Shown in pieces: positions 42,388 through 51,019 of a DNA stretch of 64,000 nucleotides. The number at the start of each line of letters is the position of its first letter. Position 1 is the first letter of the stretch. The translations under genes were made by a program, and so were the position numbers. The notes beneath the pieces are model-generated. The model was not told the origin of the DNA, did not search any database, and saw nothing but the letters and a program-made list of their open reading frames with translations. Origin of the DNA: JABGQS01 sp963674545 (GTDB lineage: Bacteria > Bacillota > Clostridia > Christensenellales > SZUA-584); assembly GCA_963674545.2 (NCBI GenBank), contig CAXXFB010000001.1:1-64000 (forward strand), in the 5' to 3' direction.

Positions 42388-43323
42388 ATGAAAGAATTTA
42401 CATTTGATCCTGCACCTTTTGTGCCGTTTCGTGACAAGGAGGTCATGGACAGGGTACGGAAGATATCAGGCAAGGATCTGGAAAAACATCCTAATAAGAA
42501 TTTCAAAATCAAGGTGCTCGTAAATCCGCATCCAATATTTGTTGCAGATATGTTCACTAAGATCAAAGAGTCGGATGAGAAGGACCAAAACGTAGTCATG
42601 GTTCTGCCGAATCCGGAGCCGGATACTTATATGCCGGTTGCAGAACTTATAAACCTGCACCGTGTAGACTGCAGAAACGTGTATCTGTTTGCGCAGGACG
42701 AATGGGCAGACCAGGATGGCAACATAGCCCCAATAACATACAGAGCTGGCTTTGCTTATTCCCTGATAAAATATTTCGTAATGCAGATAGATGAAGAGCT
42801 GCGTATGCCGATGGAAAACATCATAACGCCTACGAATGAGAATATTGCTGATTACTCAAAACTTATAACAGACAGGGGAGAGGGCGGAGCAGACATAATA
42901 TACACAAGCCCCGGCTGGGCAGGACATATAGCGTTTATCGACCCGATAGATGACTGGATGACGGAGAACATTGACGATTATCTTAAGCAGGACGCCAAGG
43001 TGGTAAACCTTCATCCTTTGACGATAGCACAGAACTCTCTGCACGGGTGCTTCGGGCAGTCCGGCGACATCGGCAATGTACCGCCGAAAGCCGCTACTAT
43101 TGGACCTGCAGATATCGTGAGAGCAAAGCAGCGTATAGAGATACACGCACTGCAGACGAACTTCACGTTCTCTTCATGGCAGAGGATGACTTCAAGGCTG
43201 ATACTTCACGGCCCGGTAACTCCGCTAGTGCCAAGCTCTATATTCCAGCTTCTTGACACGAACGTATACGTAAGTGAAGAAATTGCAGCTCCGTTTGACT
43301 GCTGGGAGAAGGTAGGTTATTAA
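42388..43323 (+). CDS. Glucosamine-6-phosphate deaminase/isomerase-like protein
   Basis: 311 residues from ATG 42388, with AGGAGG seven bases upstream; the longer frame to 42337 overlaps the previous gene. NagB-type sugar isomerase fold: A-Q-D-E-W-A near 111 and S-P-G-W-A-G-H-I-A-F near 175, matching the family G-x-G-x-x-G-H-I-A-F pattern. The protein is longer and more divergent than classical NagB (about 260). It would convert an amino sugar phosphate to a keto sugar phosphate and ammonia, following the deacetylase encoded just before. A pure isomerase role is possible. Confidence 0.82.
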   Translation: MKEFTFDPAPFVPFRDKEVMDRVRKISGKDLEKHPNKNFKIKVLVNPHPIFVADMFTKIKESDEKDQNVVMVLPNPEPDTYMPVAELINLHRVDCRNVYLFAQDEWADQDGNIAPITYRAGFAYSLIKYFVMQIDEELRMPMENIITPTNENIADYSKLITDRGEGGADIIYTSPGWAGHIAFIDPIDDWMTENIDDYLKQDAKVVNLHPLTIAQNSLHGCFGQSGDIGNVPPKAATIGPADIVRAKQRIEIHALQTNFTFSSWQRMTSRLILHGPVTPLVPSSIFQLLDTNVYVSEEIAAPFDCWEKVGY

Positions 43324-43395
43324 AGTTTAGATTTACGGTGATGGTAAATCAACTTGTTCGTTTGAGTGTAGTTTTGAAATTAGAGGTGAAAACCA

Positions 43396-43740
43396 ATGAT
43401 GGATTTTCCGCAGTTTATAAAAAGAACGGCGAACAAAGTAGATGCCTCGCAGCAATACACTGATGATATAGAAGGCTATTTCTATATTAGTTCTTTGGGA
43501 GGTCAGATAGCATTTTGGACGTGCAGGAAAGACCGCATATCGGAGATGCACAAACATAGTTTTGATGAGTATATAGTAGTTGTTGAAGGACGTTATATTA
43601 TATTCACAAAAGAAAATGAAACGGTGTTAAATAAGGGCGATGAGTTACTCATTCAAGCAGGAATACTGCATTGGGGGAAATGTTGCGCAGGGACACGTAC
43701 CATCCACGCATTTGGAGGCAAACGTATATTGGCGGAATAA
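43396..43740 (+). CDS. Small cupin protein
   Basis: 114 residues forming one cupin barrel: H-K-H-S-F-D-E-Y-I near residue 52 gives the His/Glu metal ligands and L-H-W-G-K near 93 the last His. GAGGTG precedes the ATG pair. It ends the ROK-to-cupin run and is followed by a strong two-way terminator. The role is uncertain; such cupins may bind a sugar effector or act as isomerases or lyases. Confidence 0.7.
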   Translation: MMDFPQFIKRTANKVDASQQYTDDIEGYFYISSLGGQIAFWTCRKDRISEMHKHSFDEYIVVVEGRYIIFTKENETVLNKGDELLIQAGILHWGKCCAGTRTIHAFGGKRILAE

Positions 43741-43849
43741 CTGAAAAGAAACATACTTTAAAATGTATGCTTTTTAATAAAAACATTTTAGATTTCCGGA
43801 TTTCCGGTGACGGCTTTTCCATTTCGGGAAGGTTCCGGAAATAAAAAAG

Positions 43850-43887
43850 AGCACCCTGTTTGCGTTAGGCTTGCAGGGCGCTTTTTT
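43850..43887. terminator. Two-way terminator between convergent genes
   Basis: AGCACCCTG at 43850-43858 pairs with CAGGGCGCT at 43874-43882, flanked by AAAAAA on the left and TTTTTT on the right, so it can serve both strands. Confidence 0.9.
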
Positions 43888-43919
43888 ATATTTACTCAAT
43901 AGTAAGAGCGTAAAGCTGC

Positions 43920-44972
43920 CTAATATAAATCCCTGTATCTATGTACCGCTTCCGACATTGCAATTATATTCTCGGCCTTGCAGAAGTCGGGTATACTGTT
44001 TGAATCGCAGATTATATAACCACCGCCAGGGCCAAGCTCGCTTATCCGCTGTTTTACTTCGGCATCGACTTCCTGCGGCGTGCCTTTGGAAAGCGTATAG
44101 TCGATGTCTATATTGCCAACCAGGCAGAGACTTTTACCGTAGTTTTCTTTCAACCATAGGTAGTCCATAGATTCTTTTTCTATAGGGTGTATTGCACTTG
44201 CGCCGATGTCTATTATGTCCTCCAGCACTGCGCTGTAATCGCCGTCACTGTGGAATATCCAAGGCACGCTGATTGCTGATGCAGCTTTTTTCATGGGCTG
44301 CTTAAAAAAGTTTCTGAAAACGTTCGGCGAAAACATCAGCCCTGTCGTGTATGCAATGTCGTCGAATGCCCATACGAAATCAAAATCAAGCTCGCACAGG
44401 TTCTTTAGCAGGCGTTCGCTCCAGCCGGTATACATATCAATAACGCTTTGCAGCAGACCGTCTTCGTCCGCCAGTGAATATGCTATAGCTTCCATGCCCA
44501 TGCTCATTATCGTAGAAGAAGCTCCCAGGCGCACCCTGGCGCCCATTGCAAAATCACCCTTATATCTGTCTATCATCCCGCTTATTTTTTTCATAAGCGC
44601 TTCGTCATCCGGGTCGGGAAGCTGTGCTTTCTCCAGCGCTTCATAGCTGGTCAGCTGTCCGCCCGCAACACAGGCTTCACCGCAGGAGACGACCTTGTCT
44701 ACGAAGAGCGGCGGCAAGACTTGTATCTGTATCGCATCCATTCCCAGCATCTTCGCAGTTGCGGGTACTGTTGTCAGCACGGGTTCTATCTCCGCCTTCT
44801 CTTCCGTTCCACCCAGCCATCCTGTAATGTTCATACCTGTGACGGTAGGTGCAATGATGCTGTGTCCAACTATCCTTTCCTGTATGCCCCTCATCATAGT
44901 GTTGTACATATAAGGGACAACGTCCGGGGTTTTGCCGTTGAGTGCGGCAACTATGCGCTCTGGTTTGTTCAT
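43920..44972 (-). CDS. Uroporphyrinogen decarboxylase-fold methyltransferase (MtaA/CmuA-like)
   Basis: 350 residues. Family marks include H-S-D-G-D-Y near 240, I-H-P-I-E-K near 267 and G-N-I-D-I-D near 290, plus G-G-G-Y-I-I-C near the end. This subgroup transfers methyl groups between corrinoid proteins and coenzymes or acts on methoxylated compounds, rather than making heme. No corrinoid protein or partner methyltransferase is nearby. AAGGAG precedes the ATG. It follows msrAB by 21 bases on the minus strand. A link with the surrounding sugar genes could be removal of a methyl group from a methylated sugar, a guess. Confidence 0.8.
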   Translation of the reverse strand: MNKPERIVAALNGKTPDVVPYMYNTMMRGIQERIVGHSIIAPTVTGMNITGWLGGTEEKAEIEPVLTTVPATAKMLGMDAIQIQVLPPLFVDKVVSCGEACVAGGQLTSYEALEKAQLPDPDDEALMKKISGMIDRYKGDFAMGARVRLGASSTIMSMGMEAIAYSLADEDGLLQSVIDMYTGWSERLLKNLCELDFDFVWAFDDIAYTTGLMFSPNVFRNFFKQPMKKAASAISVPWIFHSDGDYSAVLEDIIDIGASAIHPIEKESMDYLWLKENYGKSLCLVGNIDIDYTLSKGTPQEVDAEVKQRISELGPGGGYIICDSNSIPDFCKAENIIAMSEAVHRYRDLY

Positions 44973-44993
44973 GCTGGCTGCTCCTTGCTGCTT

Positions 44994-46119
44994 TTATTCT
45001 AAAAGATATCCATATCCTTCAGTTTCCATTGATGCAAGCGGTATAAACCGCAGTGAAGCGCTGTTGATGCAGTACCTTAAACCGCCTCTGTCTGCCGGTC
45101 CGTCGTTGAAAACGTGCCCAAGGTGTGAGTTTCCTGACCGGCTCCTTACTTCTGTCCTTATCATGTTGTAAGAAGTGTCTTCGTATTCAACTACGACTTC
45201 CGGGCTTATTGGTTTTACAAAGCTTGGCCAGCCGCAGCCGGAGTCATATTTTGTCTGCTGAAGAGAAAAGTGGCTCTCCCGTTACGATGTCTACATAGAT
45301 CCCTTCATCGTGATTGTCGTAATATTCGTTCGAGAAAGAAAATTCTGTGTCACCAAGCTGCGTTACACGATACTGCTCTTCAGTTAGCATTTGTTTTATA
45401 ATCTCATCGTCCGGCTTTGGGTAATCCTGCGGGTCTATCACAATTCCTTGCGTTTTTACAGATGGTTTCTCCAGCGGTTCATCCGCAAGTGTTACGTCAA
45501 TATGACAGTAACCGTTGGGGTTCTTCTTCAAATAGTCCTGATGATACTCTTCAGCAAGGTAATAGCCGTCGAGCGGCAGCACTTCGGTAACGATGGGCGC
45601 TGCATATTTGACCTCCTGGTTTTTGATAGCCTGTTCAATTACCGGCAAGTCAGCTTCATCAGTATAGTAAATACCGCTTCGGTACTGTGTTCCTCTGTCG
45701 TTGCCCTGTTTGTTAAGCGAAGTCGGGTCTACTACCTTGAAAAAATATTCAAGGATATCTGCAAGACTTATCTCTTGTGCATTATACAACACATGGACAG
45801 TTTCTGCATGTCCTGTGTTTCTGTAGCAAACATCTTCGTATGTCGGGTTTTCTGTGTTGCCGTTTGCGTAGCCAACCGTTGCATCAACGACACCGTCTAC
45901 CCGGGACATGTATTCTTCCAGCCCCCAGAAACAGCCTCCTGCAAGGTATATTTCATTTGTAGCTTGTGCTGCTACTTCATTGCTTGTATCCATTTCATTA
46001 TCCTCCGTAACATCCTGCGTGTTCTGTGTATCCGAACCGGCAGGTACCCCGGCGCTGCATGCTGCGAGTGCTACAGTCAGCACAGCCGCCACTACTAATA
46101 ATATCAGACCCCTTTTCAT
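44994..46119 (-). pseudogene. msrAB: Secreted methionine sulfoxide reductase MsrA-MsrB fusion with frameshift
   Basis: The ATG at 46119 (after GGGAAGGAT) opens a lipoprotein signal ending at C21. The MsrA domain follows (G-G-C-F-W-G-L-E-E) and then a linker to L-F-S-S-A-D-K, where the frame stops at 45244. One base fewer in the A4 run near 45251 continues directly into MsrB: Y-D-S-G-C-G-W-P-S-F, then G-L-R-Y-C-I-N-S-A-S-L-R-F, ending at 44994. The intact protein would repair oxidised methionines in extracytoplasmic proteins, both epimers. As read, only MsrA is made. The A-run makes a sequencing error or phase-variable slippage possible. Confidence 0.85.
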
Positions 46120-46123
46120 TATA

Positions 46124-46624
46124 CTATCCTTCCCGGATACTTTCGAGTGTTTCAATTATCTCGTCATTGTCCTGATGCCCCGGATGAATTTTAACTATGT
46201 TGGCATCGGCATCCAGATAAAAATATGTTGGATAAGCCCTTACTCCAAATTCATTTTTAATCAAATCTATGGTGTCAAGAAGTACGGTCATATCTTTGTA
46301 ATCATCAAGCGAAAGGAACCACTTCGAAAAATCCTCTTCATTCATTTCTCCGCTTCTGCCCGGTTCAACGATAGAGATGACATTGGCATCAATATCCATG
46401 GCAGACAGCTCGTTATACTGTTTTAGCCCTGAAAGGCATATGGAACACCAGGAAGCCCAAACTTTAATGACAGTAGGCTTGCCTTTAAGAGCTGCAAGTT
46501 TGAACTCATTTGTGTTAACGTCTTTGAGACTCTTTTCTGTCCAGCGTTCATTCTGAGCATCCGGGCCAGCGCATCCGGCAAGAAGCATCACAGACGCAAA
46601 CAATATCGTAAAAACTTTTTTCAT
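46124..46624 (-). CDS. TlpA-like thioredoxin-fold lipoprotein
   Basis: 166 residues. Signal peptide with lipobox ending at C18, then a thioredoxin fold with active site W59-C60-S-I-C63 and cis-Pro in R-A-Y-P-T-Y-F. The protein is anchored outside the membrane and should hand electrons to the MsrAB encoded five bases downstream, as in the extracellular thioredoxin-MsrAB systems of streptococci. No CcdA-type membrane electron donor gene is in the window. GGGGGG lies close before the ATG. Confidence 0.9.
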   Translation of the reverse strand: MKKVFTILFASVMLLAGCAGPDAQNERWTEKSLKDVNTNEFKLAALKGKPTVIKVWASWCSICLSGLKQYNELSAMDIDANVISIVEPGRSGEMNEEDFSKWFLSLDDYKDMTVLLDTIDLIKNEFGVRAYPTYFYLDADANIVKIHPGHQDNDEIIETLESIREG

Positions 46625-46791
46625 AGCATAATCCCCCCTTATATGTAGTTATATTGTATAACGTTGGGGGTGTTTTGAATATGGCTAATCAGTAATAGTT
46701 ACTGTTTATTAACAGTTTAGACTTTTTTTTGCCTTGCAGCTGCTGTCACTGTTATGATATTGTATCTCTGACCAAATAAACGGAGGCATGT

Positions 46792-47733
46792 ATGAGAAAA
46801 ATAGACATTACAGGTGTTTGCCTGAACCCCAGTATAGACAGAGCCCTGACGATAGAAGGTTTTGAATACGGTGGTACAAATCGTGTTCTCAGCATAGTAG
46901 ATTATGCCGGGGGAAAAGGTTTCAACGTTGCAATAGCAGCCAGAAAGCTCGGTCTTAAATCGGCAGCAACAGGCTTTGTTTTTGAGGAGAACGGAGGGAT
47001 AGTTTTACGCTCTCTTGAAGCGGAGGGAGTAGACAATCAAACTCTGACTATTCCCGGAAGCGTAAGAGTCAACCTTAAGGTATATGATAAGAAAACACAG
47101 GTCGTAACAGAACTAAACAGCAAAGGTGAGCATGTCGGTGAAAACGTTCAGGAAAGACTTTTAGAAAAGATAGTAGAGCTGGCAGCGATTTCGGAATATA
47201 TGGTTTTTGGAGGCAGCGTTGCGCCCGGGTTGAATGATGTCATCTATTTTAAATTGATAGAAGCTGCTGCAAGGCGCGGCTGTAGGTGTATACTCGATGC
47301 TGAGGGAGAGCTTCTAAAAAAGGGTGTAGAATCAAAGCCGTTTATGATAAAACCGAACTTGTTTGAGCTTCAGATGCTGACGGGGCAGGAACTTAGCAGC
47401 ACTGGCGAAATAAAGGCGGCAGCTCTGAAGATAATAGGCAGCGGAGTACAAATAGTCATGATTTCTCTTGGCGGGGATGGAGCAATGATAGTAAAAGAAG
47501 ACGAAGCATGGTTTGCGCAGGGAATCAAAGTGGCTGTTAAGAACACAGTTGGTGCAGGCGACACTATGGTTTCGGGTGCGGTAAAGGGGCTGCTGGCAGG
47601 CGGGAGCGCACAGGAAGTGCTCCGTCAGGCAGTGGCAGCGGCGACGTGCAGCATTACGCAGGAGGGCACAGGCCTTACTGATACCTTAGCGCTTTCTGAA
47701 ATATATAAAAACATCAAAATAGCTAAAATCTGA
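46792..47733 (+). CDS. PfkB-family hexose-phosphate kinase (1-phosphofructokinase/tagatose-6-phosphate kinase type)
   Basis: 313 residues of the FruK/LacC branch: early N-P-S-I-D-R-A-L near 13, D-Y-A-G-G-K-G-F-N-V-A near 37, and the catalytic N-T-V-G-A-G-D-T-M near 249. These enzymes phosphorylate fructose 1-phosphate or tagatose 6-phosphate to bisphosphates. The class II aldolase at 259 could split such a product, although it is far away. The gene is monocistronic-looking, with a CGGAGG site. The exact substrate is unknown. Confidence 0.9.
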   Translation: MRKIDITGVCLNPSIDRALTIEGFEYGGTNRVLSIVDYAGGKGFNVAIAARKLGLKSAATGFVFEENGGIVLRSLEAEGVDNQTLTIPGSVRVNLKVYDKKTQVVTELNSKGEHVGENVQERLLEKIVELAAISEYMVFGGSVAPGLNDVIYFKLIEAAARRGCRCILDAEGELLKKGVESKPFMIKPNLFELQMLTGQELSSTGEIKAAALKIIGSGVQIVMISLGGDGAMIVKEDEAWFAQGIKVAVKNTVGAGDTMVSGAVKGLLAGGSAQEVLRQAVAAATCSITQEGTGLTDTLALSEIYKNIKIAKI

Positions 47734-47760
47734 TTTTTTAAGATAACAAAAAAATATTTG

Positions 47761-47789
47761 TTGCGCAGCAGTTTATTCTGCGCTATAAT
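47761..47789 (+). promoter_or_regulatory. Promoter with embedded inverted repeat before the XRE-cupin gene
   Basis: TTGCGC at 47761-47766 and TATAAT at 47784-47789 with a 17-base spacer. GCGCAG (47763-47768) and CTGCGC (47778-47783) form an inverted repeat that covers the -35 end and the spacer, an ideal operator position. The product of the next gene is the obvious candidate to bind it. Confidence 0.75.
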
Positions 47790-47853
47790 TAAGTTGCATA
47801 AAAGGAAACATTAGAATAAATAATATTCATTAAAGAAAACTTTTGGAGTTGAT

Positions 47854-48402
47854 ATGAATACAGAACTAATAAGACAGAAAAGACAGCAGAAAAATATAAC
47901 TTTAGAACAGCTTGCTAAAAGAACAGGCTTTTCAAAAGGCTATCTTTCCAAGATTGAGAATGCCGAGAGCCTGCCTCCTTTTCCGACCATGCAGAAGATA
48001 GCCAATGCCTTGGGCGAAGAGCTTACTCAGTTTATAAAGAGCAAGGATAAAAAGCAGATAAGCAGCAATCTCGATGTCATAATAGCAGGAGAGGATGATG
48101 ATATCATGCAATCCATCGGCGGATATTCATATCAGAAGATGGTAACGAGTTATGATAACAAGTATATGTCGCCGCTGCTTATGCAGATAGAGCCGGGCAG
48201 GACGGGTGATTTAAAACATGACGGTGAAGAATTCGTTTTCGTTGTAAAAGGCACCGCTGTGCTCGAATATGAAGGAGAGAGATATAATCTGCCTGAAAGA
48301 AGCGGGGCATATCTAGACTCTCGTATTAAGCACGTTTTTATAAACAATGCGGAAGAACCGCTGATATTGCTGGCGATCAACTATAACTACAGAAGATTTT
48401 AG
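47854..48402 (+). CDS. XRE-family regulator with C-terminal cupin domain
   Basis: 182 residues: an N-terminal Xre helix-turn-helix (L-I-R-Q-K-R-Q-Q-K-N-I-T-L-E-Q-L-A, F-S-K-G-Y-L-S-K-I-E-N) followed from about 110 by a cupin (L-K-H-D-G-E-E-F-V-F-V and I-K-H-V-F-I-N). The architecture is typical of repressors or activators of catabolic genes that sense a small ligand through the cupin. The stop lies 12 bases before the HisD-like gene, so it probably controls that gene. An inverted repeat in its own promoter suggests autoregulation. Confidence 0.9.
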   Translation: MNTELIRQKRQQKNITLEQLAKRTGFSKGYLSKIENAESLPPFPTMQKIANALGEELTQFIKSKDKKQISSNLDVIIAGEDDDIMQSIGGYSYQKMVTSYDNKYMSPLLMQIEPGRTGDLKHDGEEFVFVVKGTAVLEYEGERYNLPERSGAYLDSRIKHVFINNAEEPLILLAINYNYRRF

Positions 48403-48414
48403 AGGAGGAAACTC

Positions 48415-49680
48415 ATGAGGATCTATAAGAACGGCGGACACAGGCTTTTTGAGAGCGACCCGGAAACGAGCAGGATAGTTTCGGAACTTCTGCTGGAACT
48501 CGAACGGGACGGAATGGATGCAGTAAGGAAATACAGCAGCAAATTCGACGAATGGAATCCTGATAGCTTCGAGCTTACGGAAAAACAGATAAGCGAATCT
48601 ATTGCTACGCTGGATGCGCAGATAATCGAGGATACGGATTTCTGCCAGAACAACGTAAGGCAGTTTGCAAATGCGCAGCTCTCAACGATGACACAGCTGG
48701 AATATAAACCGGACGGAGGCATAACGCTTGGTCACAAGCACATACCTGTTAAAAATGTGGGCAGTTATATACCGGGAGGCAGATACCCAATGTTCGGTTC
48801 AGCCCAGATGAGTATAATCCCGGCAAAGGTTGCCGGAGTGGATACAGTTGTTGCATGTACACCGCCGGTAAAAGGACAGGGGTATTATGCAGCTACGGTC
48901 AACGCAATGAAGAAGGCAGGAGCGGACAGGATATTCATACTCGGAGGAGTTCAGGCTTTTGCGCTTATGGCTTTCGGGATGGATGAAGTAGAGCCGGTTG
49001 ACATACTATGCGGTGCAGGAAATAAATTCGTAGCCGAGGCAAAACGCCAGCTTTTCGGCAGGTGCGGAATAGACTTGCTTGCCGGTCCGACAGAGATAAT
49101 GGTGATAGCGGATGATAGCGCAGATCCGAAAATAGTAGCATGTGACCTTCTGGGACAGGCGGAGCACGACCCGAACAGCGGTATAGCGCTAGTCTGTTTC
49201 TCAGAAAAATTCGCTGTAGAAACGCTGCAGGAGCTTGAGAGACAGCTTGAGGTGCTGCCCACCAAAGATGTAGCACAGGTTTCATGGGCAAACAACGGGA
49301 TTATATATATAGCTGATGATAAAGAAGAAGCGGTAAGGATTGCGGACGACTATGCACCGGAGCATCTGGAAGTGCAGACGACAGATGACGATTACTATCT
49401 TGAGAACCTTCGCAATTACGGTTCGCTTTTTGTGGGGGAGGAGACTACTGTTGCATACGGTGATAAATCTATCGGAACGAACCACATACTTCCGACTAGC
49501 AGGGCAGCAAGATACACCGGCGGAGTATGGGTAGGCAAATTTCTTAAGACCGTGACGTATCAGAGGATGACGAAACAAGCAAGCGTTAAGATAGGAGAAG
49601 TAACACAGCGCCAGTGCGAAATTGAGCGGATGCTGGCGCACGGCTTGACAGCAAAGATGAGAATCGATAAATATAACTAG
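48415..49680 (+). CDS. Histidinol dehydrogenase-family oxidoreductase (catabolic paralogue)
   Basis: 421 residues aligned to HisD throughout: I-P-G-G-R-Y-P near 119, G-P-T-E-I near 223, zinc-site G-Q-A-E-H-D, catalytic A-P-E-H-L-E, and G-T-N-H-I-L-P-T. The C-terminal zinc ligand, His in the T-A-H motif of HisD, is Lys here (G-L-T-A-K-M-R). HisD oxidises histidinol to histidine with NAD. No other histidine gene is present, and the partner is an XRE-cupin regulator, so a different alcohol is likely; HisD paralogues that oxidise sulfonated diols are known. GAGGAGG lies before the ATG. Confidence 0.85.
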   Translation: MRIYKNGGHRLFESDPETSRIVSELLLELERDGMDAVRKYSSKFDEWNPDSFELTEKQISESIATLDAQIIEDTDFCQNNVRQFANAQLSTMTQLEYKPDGGITLGHKHIPVKNVGSYIPGGRYPMFGSAQMSIIPAKVAGVDTVVACTPPVKGQGYYAATVNAMKKAGADRIFILGGVQAFALMAFGMDEVEPVDILCGAGNKFVAEAKRQLFGRCGIDLLAGPTEIMVIADDSADPKIVACDLLGQAEHDPNSGIALVCFSEKFAVETLQELERQLEVLPTKDVAQVSWANNGIIYIADDKEEAVRIADDYAPEHLEVQTTDDDYYLENLRNYGSLFVGEETTVAYGDKSIGTNHILPTSRAARYTGGVWVGKFLKTVTYQRMTKQASVKIGEVTQRQCEIERMLAHGLTAKMRIDKYN

Positions 49681-49742
49681 AAACCAGCGCTTATATTCGT
49701 TATGAAACAAAAGCTAATATTATAAGTTCATTATGTTTTCTT

Positions 49743-49773
49743 CCTGTCAGAAACATTGGCAGGTTATTTTTTT
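49743..49773 (+). terminator. Terminator after the HisD-like gene
   Basis: CCTGTC at 49743-49748 pairs with GGCAGG at 49758-49763 (one G-T pair), followed by TTATTTTTTT. It overlaps the end of the convergent amidohydrolase gene. Confidence 0.65.
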
Positions 49774-50813
49774 ACACTTTTGAGCAGCTTAATACCGTTA
49801 TCATAAAATATACTATTCAGTTCGGTTTCCGAGAGCCCGGCCAGGTTTGCGGCATGCTCCACAGCGATTGCTATTTCGTGCGCCATGTAGGTGGCGTTCA
49901 TGCTGTTTGAAAGCACCCTGAAGTCGCTCTTTTCGTAGCCTTCAAGTACGATGTCTACCCAGTGGTCTTTGACGGTGACTCGTCTGCCTTTCATTGCCGC
50001 AACGGGAAGGTCGGTAGCATAGACAAATCTGCCTGCGCCCATTTCTCTTAGGGCAAGAGTGATGGAAACAGCGTCCATTACCATAGAAGTGTCCATACTC
50101 ACATTATTAAGGTCTGCAACGCTTGATATAGCCTGTCTCATATGATGAGGGTCATAACATCTGCCGCAGTGAGCAAGCACTATCTTTGCTTTAGGATACT
50201 GCTTTGCAAGTCTCCTGACGCCTGAGCCGATCTCCGGGTCTGCCAGTCTCAAAGAGCGTGGGACATGCAGCAGGACTATCAGCCCGAGCTCGTTTGCAAT
50301 GTCCATCTCATCAGGCAAAAGCATATCGTCTACAGTTACTTTGCCGTAATCATTTCCTACCCAGTTAAGGAACACTTTATAGCCGTAAAAACCGCCTTTG
50401 GTAACGCTGCTGTAGATCGTTTCGGCAGGTACACAGCCGCCTCCGCATACAAGGAGCGGAAAGTATCTGCCGTCTTCGGCTATGCTTTTCACGTATTCGT
50501 TCGTTTTATCTATATGTACCGCAGGAGTAGGCTGACCGAAACACACTGCACTGCACTCCTTGTCCGGAAATATATCTGCAAGGTCGCTCTTTAGCTGCTG
50601 CATGGTATACTGTGTTTTCGTCACCATATATTTTGCTGTTTCGAATTTGCCAAAGGCGTCGCTGGACGTCACAGTGACGGAGTTTTCGCTGCCCAGCCAT
50701 TGGTCAGCTTTCCATATATGAGCGTGGAAATCTAGTATTCGGTCCGGGAGAATAGAAGAGACTCTCTGCTCATAGAATGTTTTGCCGATGCGGTCTTTTT
50801 GCTGAGTGCTCAT
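49764..50813 (-). CDS. Amidohydrolase_2-family TIM-barrel hydrolase
   Basis: 349 residues on the minus strand. Metal-dependent barrel with D-F-H-A-H-I near 30, H-V-P-R-S-L near 188, V-L-A-H-C-G-R-C near 215 and Y-A-T-D-L-P near 268, the H-x-H...H...H...D pattern of the family. Members hydrolyse or decarboxylate lactones, amides and related compounds in the cytoplasm. It shares motifs (L-A-H-x-x-R-C, D-P-E/G-N) with the protein at 53603 and is divergent from the class III aminotransferase gene at 51020. A lactonase role on a sugar lactone is plausible but unproven. Confidence 0.82.
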   Translation of the reverse strand: MSTQQKDRIGKTFYEQRVSSILPDRILDFHAHIWKADQWLGSENSVTVTSSDAFGKFETAKYMVTKTQYTMQQLKSDLADIFPDKECSAVCFGQPTPAVHIDKTNEYVKSIAEDGRYFPLLVCGGGCVPAETIYSSVTKGGFYGYKVFLNWVGNDYGKVTVDDMLLPDEMDIANELGLIVLLHVPRSLRLADPEIGSGVRRLAKQYPKAKIVLAHCGRCYDPHHMRQAISSVADLNNVSMDTSMVMDAVSITLALREMGAGRFVYATDLPVAAMKGRRVTVKDHWVDIVLEGYEKSDFRVLSNSMNATYMAHEIAIAVEHAANLAGLSETELNSIFYDNGIKLLKSVKK

Positions 50814-50961
50814 ATAAAACCTCCGTTATTTTTTTATTCACATACAGAATAGGATATATTAGATTCCCGGGCAAGCCTATTTTAAAAAACATAGTTTAAT
50901 AAACAAATTTTGCTAAGATACTTTTAAAAAGAATGCAGTTCTGTTTAAAGGAACTCTTCTC

Positions 50962-50990
50962 TTTACTAAGATGAGTAATTGTAATATACT
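50962..50990 (+). promoter_or_regulatory. Promoter of the class III aminotransferase gene
   Basis: TTTACT at 50962-50967 and TATACT at 50985-50990 with 17 bases between, 30 bases before the start region. Confidence 0.65.
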
Positions 50991-51019
50991 GTTGAATATA
51001 TTTTTATAGGAGGCATAGC

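Noticed and set aside
42300..42400. Amino-sugar riboswitch or ribozyme before the NagB-like gene
   Set aside because: The NagA-like gene ends only 32 bases before the start codon, leaving no room for a glmS-type structure, and no conserved fold was seen.
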